Shown in pieces: positions 1 through 11,765 of a DNA stretch of 64,000 bases. Location of the stretch: contig NZ_JAEDAO010000001.1 of assembly GCF_016641735.1 (NCBI RefSeq), forward strand, positions 868,001-932,000. Reading direction: 5' to 3'. The notes beneath the pieces were generated by a model. It ran no database searches, had not been told where the DNA came from, and saw nothing but the letters and a program-made list of their open reading frames with translations. Source of the DNA: Ramlibacter algicola (lineage in GTDB: Bacteria; Pseudomonadota; Gammaproteobacteria; Burkholderiales; Burkholderiaceae_C). How positions within the stretch are numbered: position 1 is the stretch's first letter; each line of letters starts with the position of its first letter. Both the position numbers and the translations under genes were made by a program.

Positions 1-1
1 G

Positions 2-952
2 GTGGTGAAGGAAGAGCGCCGCTGGCGCGTGGAGGACAACCCCCGTTCGGCGCTCTACGAAGTGATCAGCGGCGTGACGTACCTCGCCTCGCCGTACCGT
101 CGCCCCGTGGTCGGCTGGATGAACGACCTCGACGCGATGAAGCCGGACGACCTGCGCGAGTTCTACAAGCGCTGGTACGTGCCCGGCAATGCAGCCGTCG
201 TCGTCGCCGGCGACGTCGATCCGCAGAAGGTGTTCCAGCTCGCGCAGAAGCACTACGGGTCGATTCCCGCGCGTGCCGCGCCCGCGCGCAAGCCGCAGGT
301 CGAGCCGGCGCAGGCCGGCATCCGCCGCGTCGAGCACAAGGCGCCCGCCGAACAGTCGTACGTCGCGCTGTCGTTCAAGGTGCCGCAGTTGCGCAGCTTC
401 GATGCTTCGCCGGAAGCCGACGATGCGGTGGCGCTCACGGTGCTGTCCGCGGTGCTCGATGGCTACGCGGGTGCGCGCCTCGATCGCGGGCTGACCCAGG
501 GCCCCGATCGCGTCGCCGACGGTGCCGGCTCGGACAATGGCCTGTGGGGCCGCGGGCCACAGCTGTTCACGCTCGACGGCATCCCGGCGCCCGGCAAGAC
601 GACGGAGCAGGTCGAGGCCGCGCTGCGCGGCGAAGTCGCCCGCATCGCGCGCGAGGGCGTCAGCGAAGCCGAGCTGCAGCGCGTGAAGACGCAGTGGATC
701 GCCGGCCAGGTCTACAAGCAGGACTCGGTGTTCAACCAGGCGAACGAACTCGGCCGCCTGTGGGCGCAGGAGCTGCCGCTGGACGCGGGCGACCGCATCA
801 TCGACCGGCTCAAGGGCGTCACCGCCGCGCAGGTCCAGGCCGTCGCCGCGAAGTACTTCGGCGACGACCAGCTCACCATCGGCGTGCTGCGCCCGCTGCC
901 GCGCGACCCCAATGCCCGCCCCCGCGCCAAGCCGACGGGCGTGCGCGACTGA
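2..952 (+). CDS. M16 family zinc peptidase, 5'-truncated
   Basis: C-terminal 316 residues of a pitrilysin-type (M16B) peptidase; the gene begins upstream of the window, so the HxxEH zinc site is not visible and the first GTG here is internal. The visible part contains the end of the first M16 domain (EERRWRVEDNP and WYVPGNAAVVVAGDVD, typical of the family) and the second M16 domain with a substrate-binding-like stretch near the C terminus. It ends 11 bp before a second M16 gene, matching the common arrangement of a catalytic and a non-catalytic M16 subunit encoded in tandem. Likely periplasmic. The family is clear; the substrate is unknown. Confidence 0.85.
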   Translation: MVKEERRWRVEDNPRSALYEVISGVTYLASPYRRPVVGWMNDLDAMKPDDLREFYKRWYVPGNAAVVVAGDVDPQKVFQLAQKHYGSIPARAAPARKPQVEPAQAGIRRVEHKAPAEQSYVALSFKVPQLRSFDASPEADDAVALTVLSAVLDGYAGARLDRGLTQGPDRVADGAGSDNGLWGRGPQLFTLDGIPAPGKTTEQVEAALRGEVARIAREGVSEAELQRVKTQWIAGQVYKQDSVFNQANELGRLWAQELPLDAGDRIIDRLKGVTAAQVQAVAAKYFGDDQLTIGVLRPLPRDPNARPRAKPTGVRD

Positions 953-963
953 ACCCCATCTCC

Positions 964-2316
964 ATGCACAAGATCTCCTTCCGCCTCCTCGGCCTCCTGG
1001 CCGCCGGGTTCCTCGCCAGCGCGCCCGCGCTGGCCGCGCTGCCGATCCAGAACTGGAAGCAGGCCAGCGGCGCGCAGGTCTACCTCGTCGAAAGCAAGAC
1101 CATCCCGATGGTCGACGTCCGGATCGAATTCGACGGCGGCAGCCGCCGCGACCCGGCCACGAAGTCGGGCCTGGCCAGCGTCAGCGCCGCGATGACGAGC
1201 AAGGGCGTGCGCGCCGCCGGCAACCAGCCGGCGCTGGACGAGAACCAGCTCGGTGAAGCGTGGGCCGACCTCGGCGCCGGCTTCGGCGGCGACGCGAGCG
1301 AAGACCGCATGAGCTTTTCGCTGCGCTCGCTCACCGATCCCAAGCTGCTGGACCAGGCCGTCCTGCTCGCATCGCGCCAGCTCGCCGAGCCCTCGTATCC
1401 GGCGGACGTGTGGGCGCGCGAGCGCGATCGCATCAGCAACGCGATCAAGGAAGCCGACACGCGCCCGGGCACCGTGGCGGCCAAGGCATTCAACAAGGCG
1501 GTGTTCGGCACCCATCCGTACGGCTACGAGCCGACGGTGGAATCGCTGGCCGCGATCGGCGTCGAGGACCTGCGCGCTTTCCACGCCGCGCACGTGATGC
1601 CGTGCCGCGCCAAGGTCAGCGTCGTCGGCAACGTGGACCGCGCCCAGGCGGACACGCTGGTGCAGCGCCTGCTCGCCCGCCTGCCGCAAAACGGCGCCTG
1701 TCCGGCACTGCCGCCGGTGCCCGAGGTGTCTGCGCTGGCCGCGCCCGCGGTGAACGCCATCCCGTTCCAGTCCGCCCAGGCCCACGTGTTCATCGGCCAG
1801 CCCGGCTACAAGCGCAGCGACCCGGACTATTTCCCGCTGCTGGTCGGCAACTACATCCTGGGCGGCAGCGGCCTCGTGTCGCGCCTGTCCGACGAGGTGC
1901 GCGAAAAGCGCGGGCTGGCGTACAGCGCGTACAGCTACTTCGCGCCGGGGATGCACGCCGGCGCCTTCACGTTGGGGCTGCAAACGCGGCCCGACCAGGC
2001 CGCGCAGGCCATCAAGATCGCGCGCGACGTGGTGGCCGACTACGTGGCCAAGGGTCCGACCGCCGAGGAGATGAAGGCCGCCAAGGACAACCTGATCGGC
2101 GGGTTCGCGCTGCGCATCGACAGCAACCGCAAGCTGCTGGACAACGTCGCGGCCATCGCCTGGTACGGCCTCCCGCTGAACTACCTGGACACCTGGACGC
2201 AGCAGATCGAGAAGGTCACGCTGGCCGAGGTGCGGCAGGCGATGGCGCGCAAGCTGCAGCCCGATCGCATGGTGACGGTGACGGTGGGCGCGGCGCCCAC
2301 GACCGCGGCGCGCTGA
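964..2316 (+). CDS. M16 family peptidase-like subunit lacking the zinc motif
   Basis: 450 residues with a signal peptide (hydrophobic stretch 8-24, likely cleavage after ALA), so probably periplasmic. The protein has two M16 halves. Where active members have HxxEH it reads GLASVSAAMTSKG (about 69-81), so no zinc ligands are present and it should be catalytically inactive. The C-terminal half keeps the conserved GGSGLVSRLSDEVREKRGLAYS region carrying the Arg and Tyr used for substrate binding in M16B heterodimers. It follows the upstream M16 gene by 11 bp. The expected role is the non-catalytic partner of the upstream peptidase, by analogy with two-subunit M16B enzymes. Confidence 0.85.
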   Translation: MHKISFRLLGLLAAGFLASAPALAALPIQNWKQASGAQVYLVESKTIPMVDVRIEFDGGSRRDPATKSGLASVSAAMTSKGVRAAGNQPALDENQLGEAWADLGAGFGGDASEDRMSFSLRSLTDPKLLDQAVLLASRQLAEPSYPADVWARERDRISNAIKEADTRPGTVAAKAFNKAVFGTHPYGYEPTVESLAAIGVEDLRAFHAAHVMPCRAKVSVVGNVDRAQADTLVQRLLARLPQNGACPALPPVPEVSALAAPAVNAIPFQSAQAHVFIGQPGYKRSDPDYFPLLVGNYILGGSGLVSRLSDEVREKRGLAYSAYSYFAPGMHAGAFTLGLQTRPDQAAQAIKIARDVVADYVAKGPTAEEMKAAKDNLIGGFALRIDSNRKLLDNVAAIAWYGLPLNYLDTWTQQIEKVTLAEVRQAMARKLQPDRMVTVTVGAAPTTAAR

Positions 2317-2323
2317 TGCGGGG

Positions 2324-2341
2324 CCTGTCAGTCCTGACAGG
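2324..2341. repeat. 8-bp inverted repeat after the M16 pair
   Basis: CCTGTCAG and CTGACAGG are separated by two bases, starting 7 bp after the M16 stop codon. This could be a small hairpin in the mRNA or a protein-binding palindrome. It has no T-run, so it is not an intrinsic terminator itself; the clear terminator lies about 110 bp downstream. Confidence 0.4.
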
Positions 2342-2451
2342 GCGCATGGTCGAGCTCGCCCTCGGCGGCCCAACAATGCGCGCTCCTGCTGTCACACAGG
2401 TTTTCACCCGGGGCGCCAAAACCCCGGCCCACACGACAACAACCCACTCGA

Positions 2452-2486
2452 ACGGCGCAGCGCCTCCCGGCCTGCGCCGTTTTTTT
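2452..2486 (+). terminator. Rho-independent terminator of the M16 operon
   Basis: A perfect 9-bp stem (ACGGCGCAG / CTGCGCCGT) with an 11-base loop is followed directly by seven T residues. It separates the M16 pair from rsmD, whose ATG lies 5 bp downstream, so rsmD translation must rely on a promoter within or near this structure or on readthrough. Confidence 0.9.
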
Positions 2487-2491
2487 GCCTG

Positions 2492-3091
2492 ATGCGTCCG
2501 AAGCGCGCACGTCCCACGACTCTCGCCGCGCACGAGGTGCGCATCATCGGCGGCCAGTGGAAGCGCACCCGCCTGCCGGTGGCCGACAAGCCCGGCCTGC
2601 GGCCGACGCCCGACCGGGTGCGCGAGACCTTGTTCAACTGGCTCGGGCAGGACCTCGACGGCTGGCGCTGCATCGACGCCTTCGCCGGAACCGGCGCGCT
2701 CGGCTTCGAAGCCGCGTCGCGCGGCGCCGCGCAGGTGCTGCTGGTGGAGCAGGACCCGGACCTGGTCACGACCTTGCGTTCGCTGCGGTCGAAGCTGCAG
2801 GCCGATGCGGTCGAGGTGCGACGGGCCAACGGCCTGACGGTGCTGAAGGACGCAGCCGGCACCGGCGTCGACCTCGTGTTCCTCGATCCGCCCTTCGAGG
2901 CCGGGCTGTCCGACAAGGCCATCGCCGCGGCGGTGCCCGCGCTGGCCGACCAAGGCTGGCTGTACCTGGAAGCGCCGCATGCGTACGGTGAAGCCGCGGC
3001 GCAGGCCCAGGGCCTGGAGGTCGTTCGCTACCTGAAGGCCGGCGCGGTGCACGCGCACCTGCTGCGGCGCGCGCAGGCGCCCGCCGCATAA
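2492..3091 (+). CDS. rsmD: 16S rRNA (guanine(966)-N2)-methyltransferase RsmD
   Basis: 199 residues, the usual length. This SAM-dependent enzyme methylates G966 of 16S rRNA during 30S assembly. The Rossmann SAM site is at 62-74 (DAFAGTGALGFEA), and the base-amino methyltransferase catalytic motif LDPPF is at 131-135. The N-terminal VRIIGGQWKRTRL and RPTPDRVRETLFNWL are typical of RsmD. It starts 5 bp after a terminator T-run and precedes coaD by 24 bp, a gene pair widely conserved in proteobacteria. Confidence 0.95.
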   Translation: MRPKRARPTTLAAHEVRIIGGQWKRTRLPVADKPGLRPTPDRVRETLFNWLGQDLDGWRCIDAFAGTGALGFEAASRGAAQVLLVEQDPDLVTTLRSLRSKLQADAVEVRRANGLTVLKDAAGTGVDLVFLDPPFEAGLSDKAIAAAVPALADQGWLYLEAPHAYGEAAAQAQGLEVVRYLKAGAVHAHLLRRAQAPAA

Positions 3092-3115
3092 TCGGCGCGC
3101 AACCACCCGTTCGCC

Positions 3116-3622
3116 ATGGCCGCCCAGACCCCCGTCATCGCCGTCTACCCCGGCACCTTCGACCCGCTGACGCTGGGCCACGAGGACGTCGTGCGCCGCG
3201 CCACGCAGCTGTTCGAGAAAGTGATCATCGCGGTGGCGGCCGGCCACCACAAGAAGACGATGTTCACGCTGGCCGAGCGCATCGAGTTGTGCCAGGAAGT
3301 GGGCAGTCGATACCCCGGCGTCGAGGTCGCGAGCTATTCCGGGCTCTTGCGCGACTTCGTGCTGGCGCGCGGCAGCCGTGCCGTCGTGCGAGGCCTGCGG
3401 GCGGTGACAGACTTCGACTACGAATTCCAGCTCGCGGGCATGAACCGCAGCCTGATGCCCGACGTCGAGACGGTGTTCCTGACGCCCAGCGACAAGTACC
3501 AGTTCATCAGCAGCACCTTCGTGCGCGAAATCGCGGTGCTGGGCGGCGAGGTCGACAAGTTCGTTTCGCCGCTCGTGGCGCAGCGGCTGGCGGACAAGGT
3601 CCGCAGCCTCGGGCGCGCCTAG
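3116..3622 (+). CDS. coaD: Pantetheine-phosphate adenylyltransferase
   Basis: 168 residues. It catalyses the fourth step of coenzyme A synthesis, 4'-phosphopantetheine plus ATP to dephospho-CoA. The nucleotidyltransferase motif GTFDPLTLGH is at 13-22, and the second signature around ISSTFVREIAVLGG near 140 binds ATP phosphates. It follows rsmD with 24 bp between. Its stop codon overlaps the stop of the convergent hydrolase gene by 4 bp (CTAG). Confidence 0.97.
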   Translation: MAAQTPVIAVYPGTFDPLTLGHEDVVRRATQLFEKVIIAVAAGHHKKTMFTLAERIELCQEVGSRYPGVEVASYSGLLRDFVLARGSRAVVRGLRAVTDFDYEFQLAGMNRSLMPDVETVFLTPSDKYQFISSTFVREIAVLGGEVDKFVSPLVAQRLADKVRSLGRA

Positions 3623-4302
3623 ATCTTTTCGAGCCAGCCGCTCAATGCGGCGTTCACGGCGGCCGGTTGCTCCATCGTCAGCATGTGGCCGCATCGCGGC
3701 ACCAACACCAGCTGCGCGCCAGGCACCAGGCCGGCGATCTCCCGCGACAGCACCGGCGGCGTGAGCTGGTCGTCCTCACCACACACCACGAGCGTCGGGC
3801 AGCGCACCGACGGAAGGTGCAACCGCGCGTCCCGGCGCGCGAGCACCGCCCGGTTCTGCCGCGCGAGTTGCTTTGCACCGGCATGCAGCACGGCGTCCAG
3901 GTACCGCTTCAGCAGCGCGCCGTCGACGGCGTGGAAGGCGGCCGCGGCGTTGGGCGCGATCAAGGAAGCGGCGTCTCCGTGCTCGAACAGCGCGATCGCC
4001 TTGTCCCGGGCCGCGCCGCTGGCGCCGTCTTCGGGCCTTGCCGTCGTGCCGAGGAGGGCCAGCCCCCGGATGCGGTGCGGCGCCTGGCGCACCACTTCCA
4101 TCGCGACGATGCCGCCCAGTGACGCGCCACAGAGCACGAGCGGGCCGTGATGCCGGGCCAGCAGGGCAGCCCCCATTTCCTCGATGCTGCCGTAACGCGT
4201 GTGGACGTCGGTGACGATGGGGTTCCAGCGAGCAAGCGCGCGGAGTTGCTCGCGCCACATGTCGGCATCGCAGGCGAGCCCCGGCAGCAGGACCAGCGTC
4301 AT
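3619..4302 (-). CDS. Alpha/beta-fold hydrolase
   Basis: 227 residues, cytoplasmic (no signal). A complete catalytic triad is visible: Ser61 in the nucleophile elbow GASLGG (59-64), an Asp in CGEDDQLTPP (about 177-178), and His206 in RCGHM. It is the last gene of a seven-gene leftward operon with an oligopeptide-type ABC importer and an amidase, starting 15 bp after the amidase stop. That context suggests it hydrolyses an ester, lactone or amide product of the imported compound; the substrate cannot be read from the sequence. Confidence 0.85.
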   Translation of the reverse strand: MTLVLLPGLACDADMWREQLRALARWNPIVTDVHTRYGSIEEMGAALLARHHGPLVLCGASLGGIVAMEVVRQAPHRIRGLALLGTTARPEDGASGAARDKAIALFEHGDAASLIAPNAAAAFHAVDGALLKRYLDAVLHAGAKQLARQNRAVLARRDARLHLPSVRCPTLVVCGEDDQLTPPVLSREIAGLVPGAQLVLVPRCGHMLTMEQPAAVNAALSGWLEKI

Positions 4303-4317
4303 GCGGCGGCGCGCGCC

Positions 4318-5757
4318 TCAGTCCACATGGTCGAGCGCTTCGGACGGCGGCTGGGGCCACGCGGGCTGCGGACCGCGCAGCAGTTCGAACGCGCGCGCCA
4401 CCTGCAGGACGCCGAGGTCGTCGAAGCGCTGTCCCGCGATCTGCAGCCCGATCGGCAGGCCGTCGCTGGTGGTGCCGCAGCGGATGGTGGCCGCGGGCTG
4501 CTCGGACATGTTGAAGGGAACCGTGAACGCGATGTGCTCCAGCGGACGCAGAGGGTCGTTCGTGGGCGAAGGCAGTTCGGCGGCGAACGCGGGCACGGGC
4601 GACGTGGGCGAAAGCACGTAGTCGAACGCGCGGCACGCGGCGACGGTGGCGAGGCGCGTGGCGTGGAACTGGCTCGCCGCGCGGAACACCGCGTCGCCGC
4701 TCAGCCCCGCGGCGCTGTCGGCCCAGCTGCGGATGAAGGGCAGCACGGCCTCGCGCCGCTCGGGCGGCAGCGTGCACAGATCCGTGTACGACCGCATGCG
4801 CCAGAACCGGTCCATGCCGTCGAGCATCTCGCGCGTGAAGAAGGGCTGCATCGGCTGCACGATCGCGCCGGCTTGCTCGAACAAGCGCGCGGCCGCTTCG
4901 ACGGCGGCGCGGATCTGCGGGTCGACCGGCAGGCCGCAGCCCGCATCGAGCAGCAAGCCGACACGCAGGCCACGCAGCCGGTCGGTCCCGCGCTCCAGCT
5001 CGGTCCACGCGATGTCGTGCGCGGGCAAGGACATGCTGTCGCGGGGATCGGGCCGCGCAAGCACCTGCATGAACAAGGCCGCATCGGCAACGGTTCGCGT
5101 GATCGGTCCCGCGGCACGACCGGTGTACGGCGGATCGATCGGAATGCGGCCCAGGCTCGGCTTGAGCGTGAAGACGCCGCACCAGTGGGCAGGCAGTCGC
5201 AGCGAGCCGCCGATGTCGGTGCCGATGTGCAGCGGACCGTAGCCGGCGGCAGCCGCGGCCGCTGCTCCGGAGCTCGACCCGCCGGGTGTGCGCGCCAGGT
5301 TCCAGGGATTGCGCGTGAGCGGATGGAAACTCGACACGCCCGAGGACAGCATCCCGTAGTCGGGCATGGTGGTTTTCGCGAGCAGCACGCCACCGCTCTC
5401 GCGCACGCGCGCCGCCGGCGGTGCGTCGGCCGGGGCCGGCACGAGATCCACCGCGGCGGTCCCCAGTGGCGTGGCGTCGCCCTGCGTGGCGACGTTTTCC
5501 TTGATCGTGAGCGGCACGCCGTCGATCGGCCCCAGCGGTTCCCCACGCAGCCAGCGCGCCTCGCTCGCGCGCGCCTGCTCCAGTGCGCGATCGGGCCGGT
5601 GCAGGTACAGCGCCTGCAGGTGGCGCTCCCAGCGCTCGACATGGCCGAGCACCGCACGGGTGACTTCGACCGGCGAGAAGTCGCGGCGGCGGTAGCCGGC
5701 GACGAGTTCCGTCGCATCCAGTTCGTGCAGCGCGCGGCGGGTGGTCGGGTTCGTCAT
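4318..5757 (-). CDS. Amidase signature family protein
   Basis: 479 residues from the ATG at 5757; the frame stays open upstream but that part is unlike the family. It hydrolyses carboxylic amides by the Ser-cisSer-Lys triad: Lys86 (TIKENV), the cis-Ser within GGSSSG (159-164), and the nucleophile Ser185 in DIGGS. The long Ala run after GGSSSG (165-171) is normal for high-GC homologues. It lies 13 bp downstream of the periplasmic binding-protein gene and 15 bp upstream of the hydrolase, so it is likely cotranscribed and acts on the imported solute. GatA is unlikely because gatB/gatC are absent here. Confidence 0.9.
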   Translation of the reverse strand: MTNPTTRRALHELDATELVAGYRRRDFSPVEVTRAVLGHVERWERHLQALYLHRPDRALEQARASEARWLRGEPLGPIDGVPLTIKENVATQGDATPLGTAAVDLVPAPADAPPAARVRESGGVLLAKTTMPDYGMLSSGVSSFHPLTRNPWNLARTPGGSSSGAAAAAAAGYGPLHIGTDIGGSLRLPAHWCGVFTLKPSLGRIPIDPPYTGRAAGPITRTVADAALFMQVLARPDPRDSMSLPAHDIAWTELERGTDRLRGLRVGLLLDAGCGLPVDPQIRAAVEAAARLFEQAGAIVQPMQPFFTREMLDGMDRFWRMRSYTDLCTLPPERREAVLPFIRSWADSAAGLSGDAVFRAASQFHATRLATVAACRAFDYVLSPTSPVPAFAAELPSPTNDPLRPLEHIAFTVPFNMSEQPAATIRCGTTSDGLPIGLQIAGQRFDDLGVLQVARAFELLRGPQPAWPQPPSEALDHVD

Positions 5758-5770
5758 GCGCGTGCGCCGC

Positions 5771-7261
5771 TCAGGCCCAGGACAGGGCCGACAGGTCGTT
5801 GACGAAGATCGGCATGTCCTTCCACAGCCCCTTGACGTTGCGGTTCGCGACGGTGACCCATTGCGGCTGGTACAGGAACGCGTGCACGCAGTCCTGCGCG
5901 ACCAGGCGCTGTGCTTCACCGAGCAGCCGCGCGCGGTCGGCGGGCTTCTGCGTCTTGCGGATGCGGTCGTAGAGATCGTCGAACTTCGGGCTCTGGTAGT
6001 TCCAGTAGTAGTCCGGCTTGGCGAAGTTGCCGAGGTCGAACGGCTCGACGTGCGAAATGATCGTCATGTCGTAGTTCCTGTTGCCGTACACACCCGACAG
6101 CCACTGCGCCCATTCGACGTTCTGCAGCTTCGCGCGAATGCCGACCCGAGACAGCATCGCAGCGATGACCTCGCCGCCCTGGCGCGCATACGGCGTCGGC
6201 GGCAGGGTGATGGTGAGGTCCAGCCCCGTGACACCAGCTTCCTTCAGCAGCGCCGTCGCCTTGGCGGGGTCGTAGGGATTGATGCCCGTCGTGTCGACGT
6301 ACCCCAGCGCGCCCGGCACGTAATGGCTGCCGATCGGCACGCCGTAGCCCTCGGCCGCGCCCTGGATCACGGCCTTGCGGTCGATGGCGGCGGCGATGGC
6401 GCGGCGGACGCGCACGTCGTCCAGCGGCTTGCGCTTGTTGTTCATCGCCAGGATGGTCTTGGCGCGCGACGCGCCCACCAGCAGCTGGAAGCGCGGGTTG
6501 TCCTTGAACTGCGGCACGCTGCGCGGCGTCACGCGCGCGAACACGTCGACGTCACCGGCGAGCAGCGCCGCGGCCTGCGCAGCCGGGTCCGGGATGAAGC
6601 GGAAGGTGGCGCGCCGCAAGGGGATGCCGGCGGCGTTGCGGTAGCCGTCCCATCGGACCAGCGTGACGGACACACCGCGCGCCCAGTTCTCAAGACGGAA
6701 CGGACCGGTGCCGACCGGCTGCGTCGCATTCGTCGGGGCGCTCTTGGGCTCCACGATGATCGCCGTCGCCTGCCCGAGCAGGAACGGGAAATCGGGGTCG
6801 ATCTCCTTCGTCAGCAGCACGACCGTGTGGTCGTCGATGACCCTCGTGGTGATGCTGGCGAAGGTGCGCCTGTCCTTGTTGGTGCTCCCTTCGCCGCCGG
6901 CGCGGTCGAACGAGAACTTGACGGCGTGCGCGTTGAACGGCTCGCCGTTGTGGAACTTCACGCCCTTGCGCAGCCGGAAGGTATAGGTGGTGAGGTCGGG
7001 CGAGACCTCCCAGCTCTCGGCCAGCAGCGGCTTCACGCTGCCGTCCTGGTGGATCTTCGTCAGGGTCTCGTAGACGCTGTAGAGCGTGACCTCGGCGATC
7101 GACGACGCGGCGCCGCCGGTGGGATCGAGCCCGGGCGAGGGCTCGAGCGCCATCGCGAGCACGAGCGTGTCCTTGCGGCGCTGGGCCTGCGCGAGCCGCG
7201 GCAAGGCCAGGGGCAGGCCCGCCAGTGCGGCGGAGCCGAGGACGGTACGGCGATTGAACAT
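5771..7261 (-). CDS. ABC transporter substrate-binding protein, family 5 (peptide/nickel type)
   Basis: 496 residues. The N terminus has NRRTVLG followed by a hydrophobic stretch and AQA, a twin-arginine-like or Sec signal peptide, so the mature protein is periplasmic. The body has the SBP family 5 features: PLLAESWEVSPDLTTYTFRLR, KGVKFHNGEPFNA and VRRAIAAAIDR. It binds an oligopeptide or a similar solute for the permeases encoded upstream. The gene starts 44 bp after the second ATPase gene and 13 bp before the amidase. Having the binding protein downstream of the permease and ATPase genes is less usual than the dpp/opp order. Confidence 0.93.
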   Translation of the reverse strand: MFNRRTVLGSAALAGLPLALPRLAQAQRRKDTLVLAMALEPSPGLDPTGGAASSIAEVTLYSVYETLTKIHQDGSVKPLLAESWEVSPDLTTYTFRLRKGVKFHNGEPFNAHAVKFSFDRAGGEGSTNKDRRTFASITTRVIDDHTVVLLTKEIDPDFPFLLGQATAIIVEPKSAPTNATQPVGTGPFRLENWARGVSVTLVRWDGYRNAAGIPLRRATFRFIPDPAAQAAALLAGDVDVFARVTPRSVPQFKDNPRFQLLVGASRAKTILAMNNKRKPLDDVRVRRAIAAAIDRKAVIQGAAEGYGVPIGSHYVPGALGYVDTTGINPYDPAKATALLKEAGVTGLDLTITLPPTPYARQGGEVIAAMLSRVGIRAKLQNVEWAQWLSGVYGNRNYDMTIISHVEPFDLGNFAKPDYYWNYQSPKFDDLYDRIRKTQKPADRARLLGEAQRLVAQDCVHAFLYQPQWVTVANRNVKGLWKDMPIFVNDLSALSWA

Positions 7262-7305
7262 GGCTCTGGTTTCCTCGTGCGGCCGCTCCCCGCGGCACGC
7301 GACGA

Positions 7306-8084
<779 letters not shown>

Positions 8085-8088
<4 letters not shown>

Positions 8089-9077
8089 GCGGGCGCCCCT
8101 TGCAAGTCGGCTTGCACCGCGTCGAGCCGGATGCAGCGCGCCACGTGGGAGGGGCCAACGATCTCGGGCGGCGGGGACGTCACGAAGCACGCGTCGACGG
8201 TGTACCGGCACCGCCCCGCGAACGGGCATCCGGCCGGCAGGTCGGCGAGGTCGGGCACCGTGCCCGCGATCGTGGGCAGGCGGTCCAGTTGCTGCGTGGT
8301 GAGCCGCGGCCGTGCGGCCACCAGGCCCAATGTGTACGGCATGCGCGGGCGCGCGAACACGTCGCGCGTCGGTCCGCTCTCCACCACGGAGCCGCCGTAC
8401 ATCACCATCGTGCGGGCGGCGTTGTCGGCGATCACGCCGAGGTTGTGCGACACGAGCAGCAAGGCCATCCCGCGTTCCCGCACCAGCTCGCGCACGAGCC
8501 CGAGGATCTGCTGCTGCACCATGACGTCCAGCGCGGTGGTCGGTTCGTCCGCCACGAGCAGGTCCGGCCCGCAGGCCAGCGCCATCGCGATGGTGATGCG
8601 TTGCCGCTGCCCGCCGGAGAACTGGTGCGGGTACTGGTCGACGCGCCGAGCGGCTTCCGCAATGCCGACGCGGTCGAGAAGGGCAATCACTTCCTTGCGC
8701 GCAGCGGCGGCGTCCAGCCCCTTGTGCGCCCGCAGTGGCTCGGCGACTTGCCGGCCGACCGGGTGCACCGGGTTGAGCGCGGTCATCGGCTCCTGGAACA
8801 CCATCGCGATGCGGTTGCCGCGCAGGTCGCACAGGCGGTCCTCCGAGGCGCCAACGAGTTCTTCGCCCTCGAGCCGGATGCTGCCAGTCACCTGGGCGCC
8901 TTCGGGCAGCAGGCCGAGCAGGGCCAGCGCGGTCAAGGTCTTGCCGCTGCCGGATTCGCCCACCAGGCCGGCGGTTTCGCCGCGATCGAGCGTGAACGAC
9001 ACATCTCGCACCGCGCGCGCCGGGCCGCGCTGCGTGCGCAGCGTGATGGACAGGTCGCTGACGTCGAGCAACGGCAT
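8085..9077 (-). CDS. Peptide-type ABC transporter ATP-binding protein (DppD/OppD-like)
   Basis: 330 residues. Walker A GESGSGKT, FQEPMTALNP, FSGGQRQR and LLVADEPTTALD are intact. The C-terminal GCPFAGRC/C segment with several Cys residues is typical of OppD/DppD, where it may hold an iron-sulfur cluster. The stop overlaps the DppF-like start by 4 bp, and the start lies 4 bp after the permease stop, so the transporter genes form one tight unit. Confidence 0.93.
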
Positions 9078-9081
9078 CCGG

Positions 9082-9950
9082 TCAGCGGTCGCGCGCCAGG
9101 CGCGGATCCAGCAGGTCGCGCAGGCCGTCGCCCAGCAGGTTCAGGCCCAGCACGGTGACGGCGATCGCGAGCCCGGGAAACAGCGCGAGCCACCAGGCCT
9201 GGCCCATCAGCGTCTGCGCTTCGCTCAGCATGCGGCCCCACGAAGGCTGCGGCGGCTGCGTGCCCAGGCCCAGGAAGGCGAGGGCGGCTTCCGCGAGGAT
9301 CGCGATGGCGAAGCGGATGGTCGCCTGCACCACCAGCACGGACGCGACGTTGGGCAGCACGTGCTCCAGCGTGATCGCCAGCCGCCCCTTGCCGCAGGCG
9401 CGCGCGGCCAGCACGAAGTCGCGGCTCCAGACCGCGTTGGCCGATGCGCGTGTCACCCGCGCGAACGTCGGGACGTTGTAGAGGCCGATCGCGACCATCG
9501 CGATCACCATCCCCGGGCCGAACACGGCCGTGAGCATGATCGCGGACAGCAGCGCGGGGAACGCGAAACCGAAGTCCGCCAGGCGCATCGTCACTTCCTC
9601 GACCCAGCCGCGCAGCGCGGACGCAAGCAGGCCGAGCAACGCTCCCAGCGTCAGTCCGATGCCGACCGCGACGACGCCCACCACGATCGACGAGCGTGCA
9701 CCCAGCAGCAGCAGCGACAACTCGTCGCGCCCGTAGGGATCCGTGCCGAGCCAGTGGGGCCCGCCGGGCGGGAGCAAGCGGCTGTCCATGTCGATGTCCA
9801 GCGGCGGGAACGGCGTCCACGCGAACGAGAGCAGCGCGGCAAGCAGGACCATCGACGTGAGTACCGCGCCGGCGACGAAGCTGTGATGGCGCAGCGCGCG
9901 CCGCCAGAACCCGGGGGCGGGCGGCGCGACTTCCAGCGGCAGCACCGCGC

Positions 9951-9954
<4 letters not shown>
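9082..9954 (-). CDS. ABC transporter permease (DppC/OppC-like)
   Basis: 290 residues from a GTG start at 9954, which overlaps the stop of the upstream permease gene as GTGA. The N-terminal WRRALRHHSFVAGAVL with one membrane helix, then PHWLGTDPYGRDELSLLLLGARSS, is the classic OppC-type signature. Further hydrophobic segments include the EAA-like loop (AARACGKGRLAITLEHVLPN) that contacts the ATPases. It is an inner-membrane channel subunit paired with the preceding DppB-like protein. Confidence 0.92.
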
Positions 9955-11734
<1,780 letters not shown>

Positions 11735-11765
11735 GGATCTCCTCCCTTTCCCGCCAGCCAGTGGG

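Noticed and set aside
712..2376. Long - strand open frame opposite the M16 genes
   Set aside because: Antisense shadow; the + strand carries two clear M16 proteins.
4318..5757. GatA subunit of Asp/Glu-tRNA amidotransferase
   Set aside because: gatB and gatC are absent and the gene sits in an importer operon; a general amidase is the better call.
4147..5802. Long + strand open frame opposite the amidase
   Set aside because: The minus strand encodes a complete amidase with all catalytic residues; this frame has no domain.
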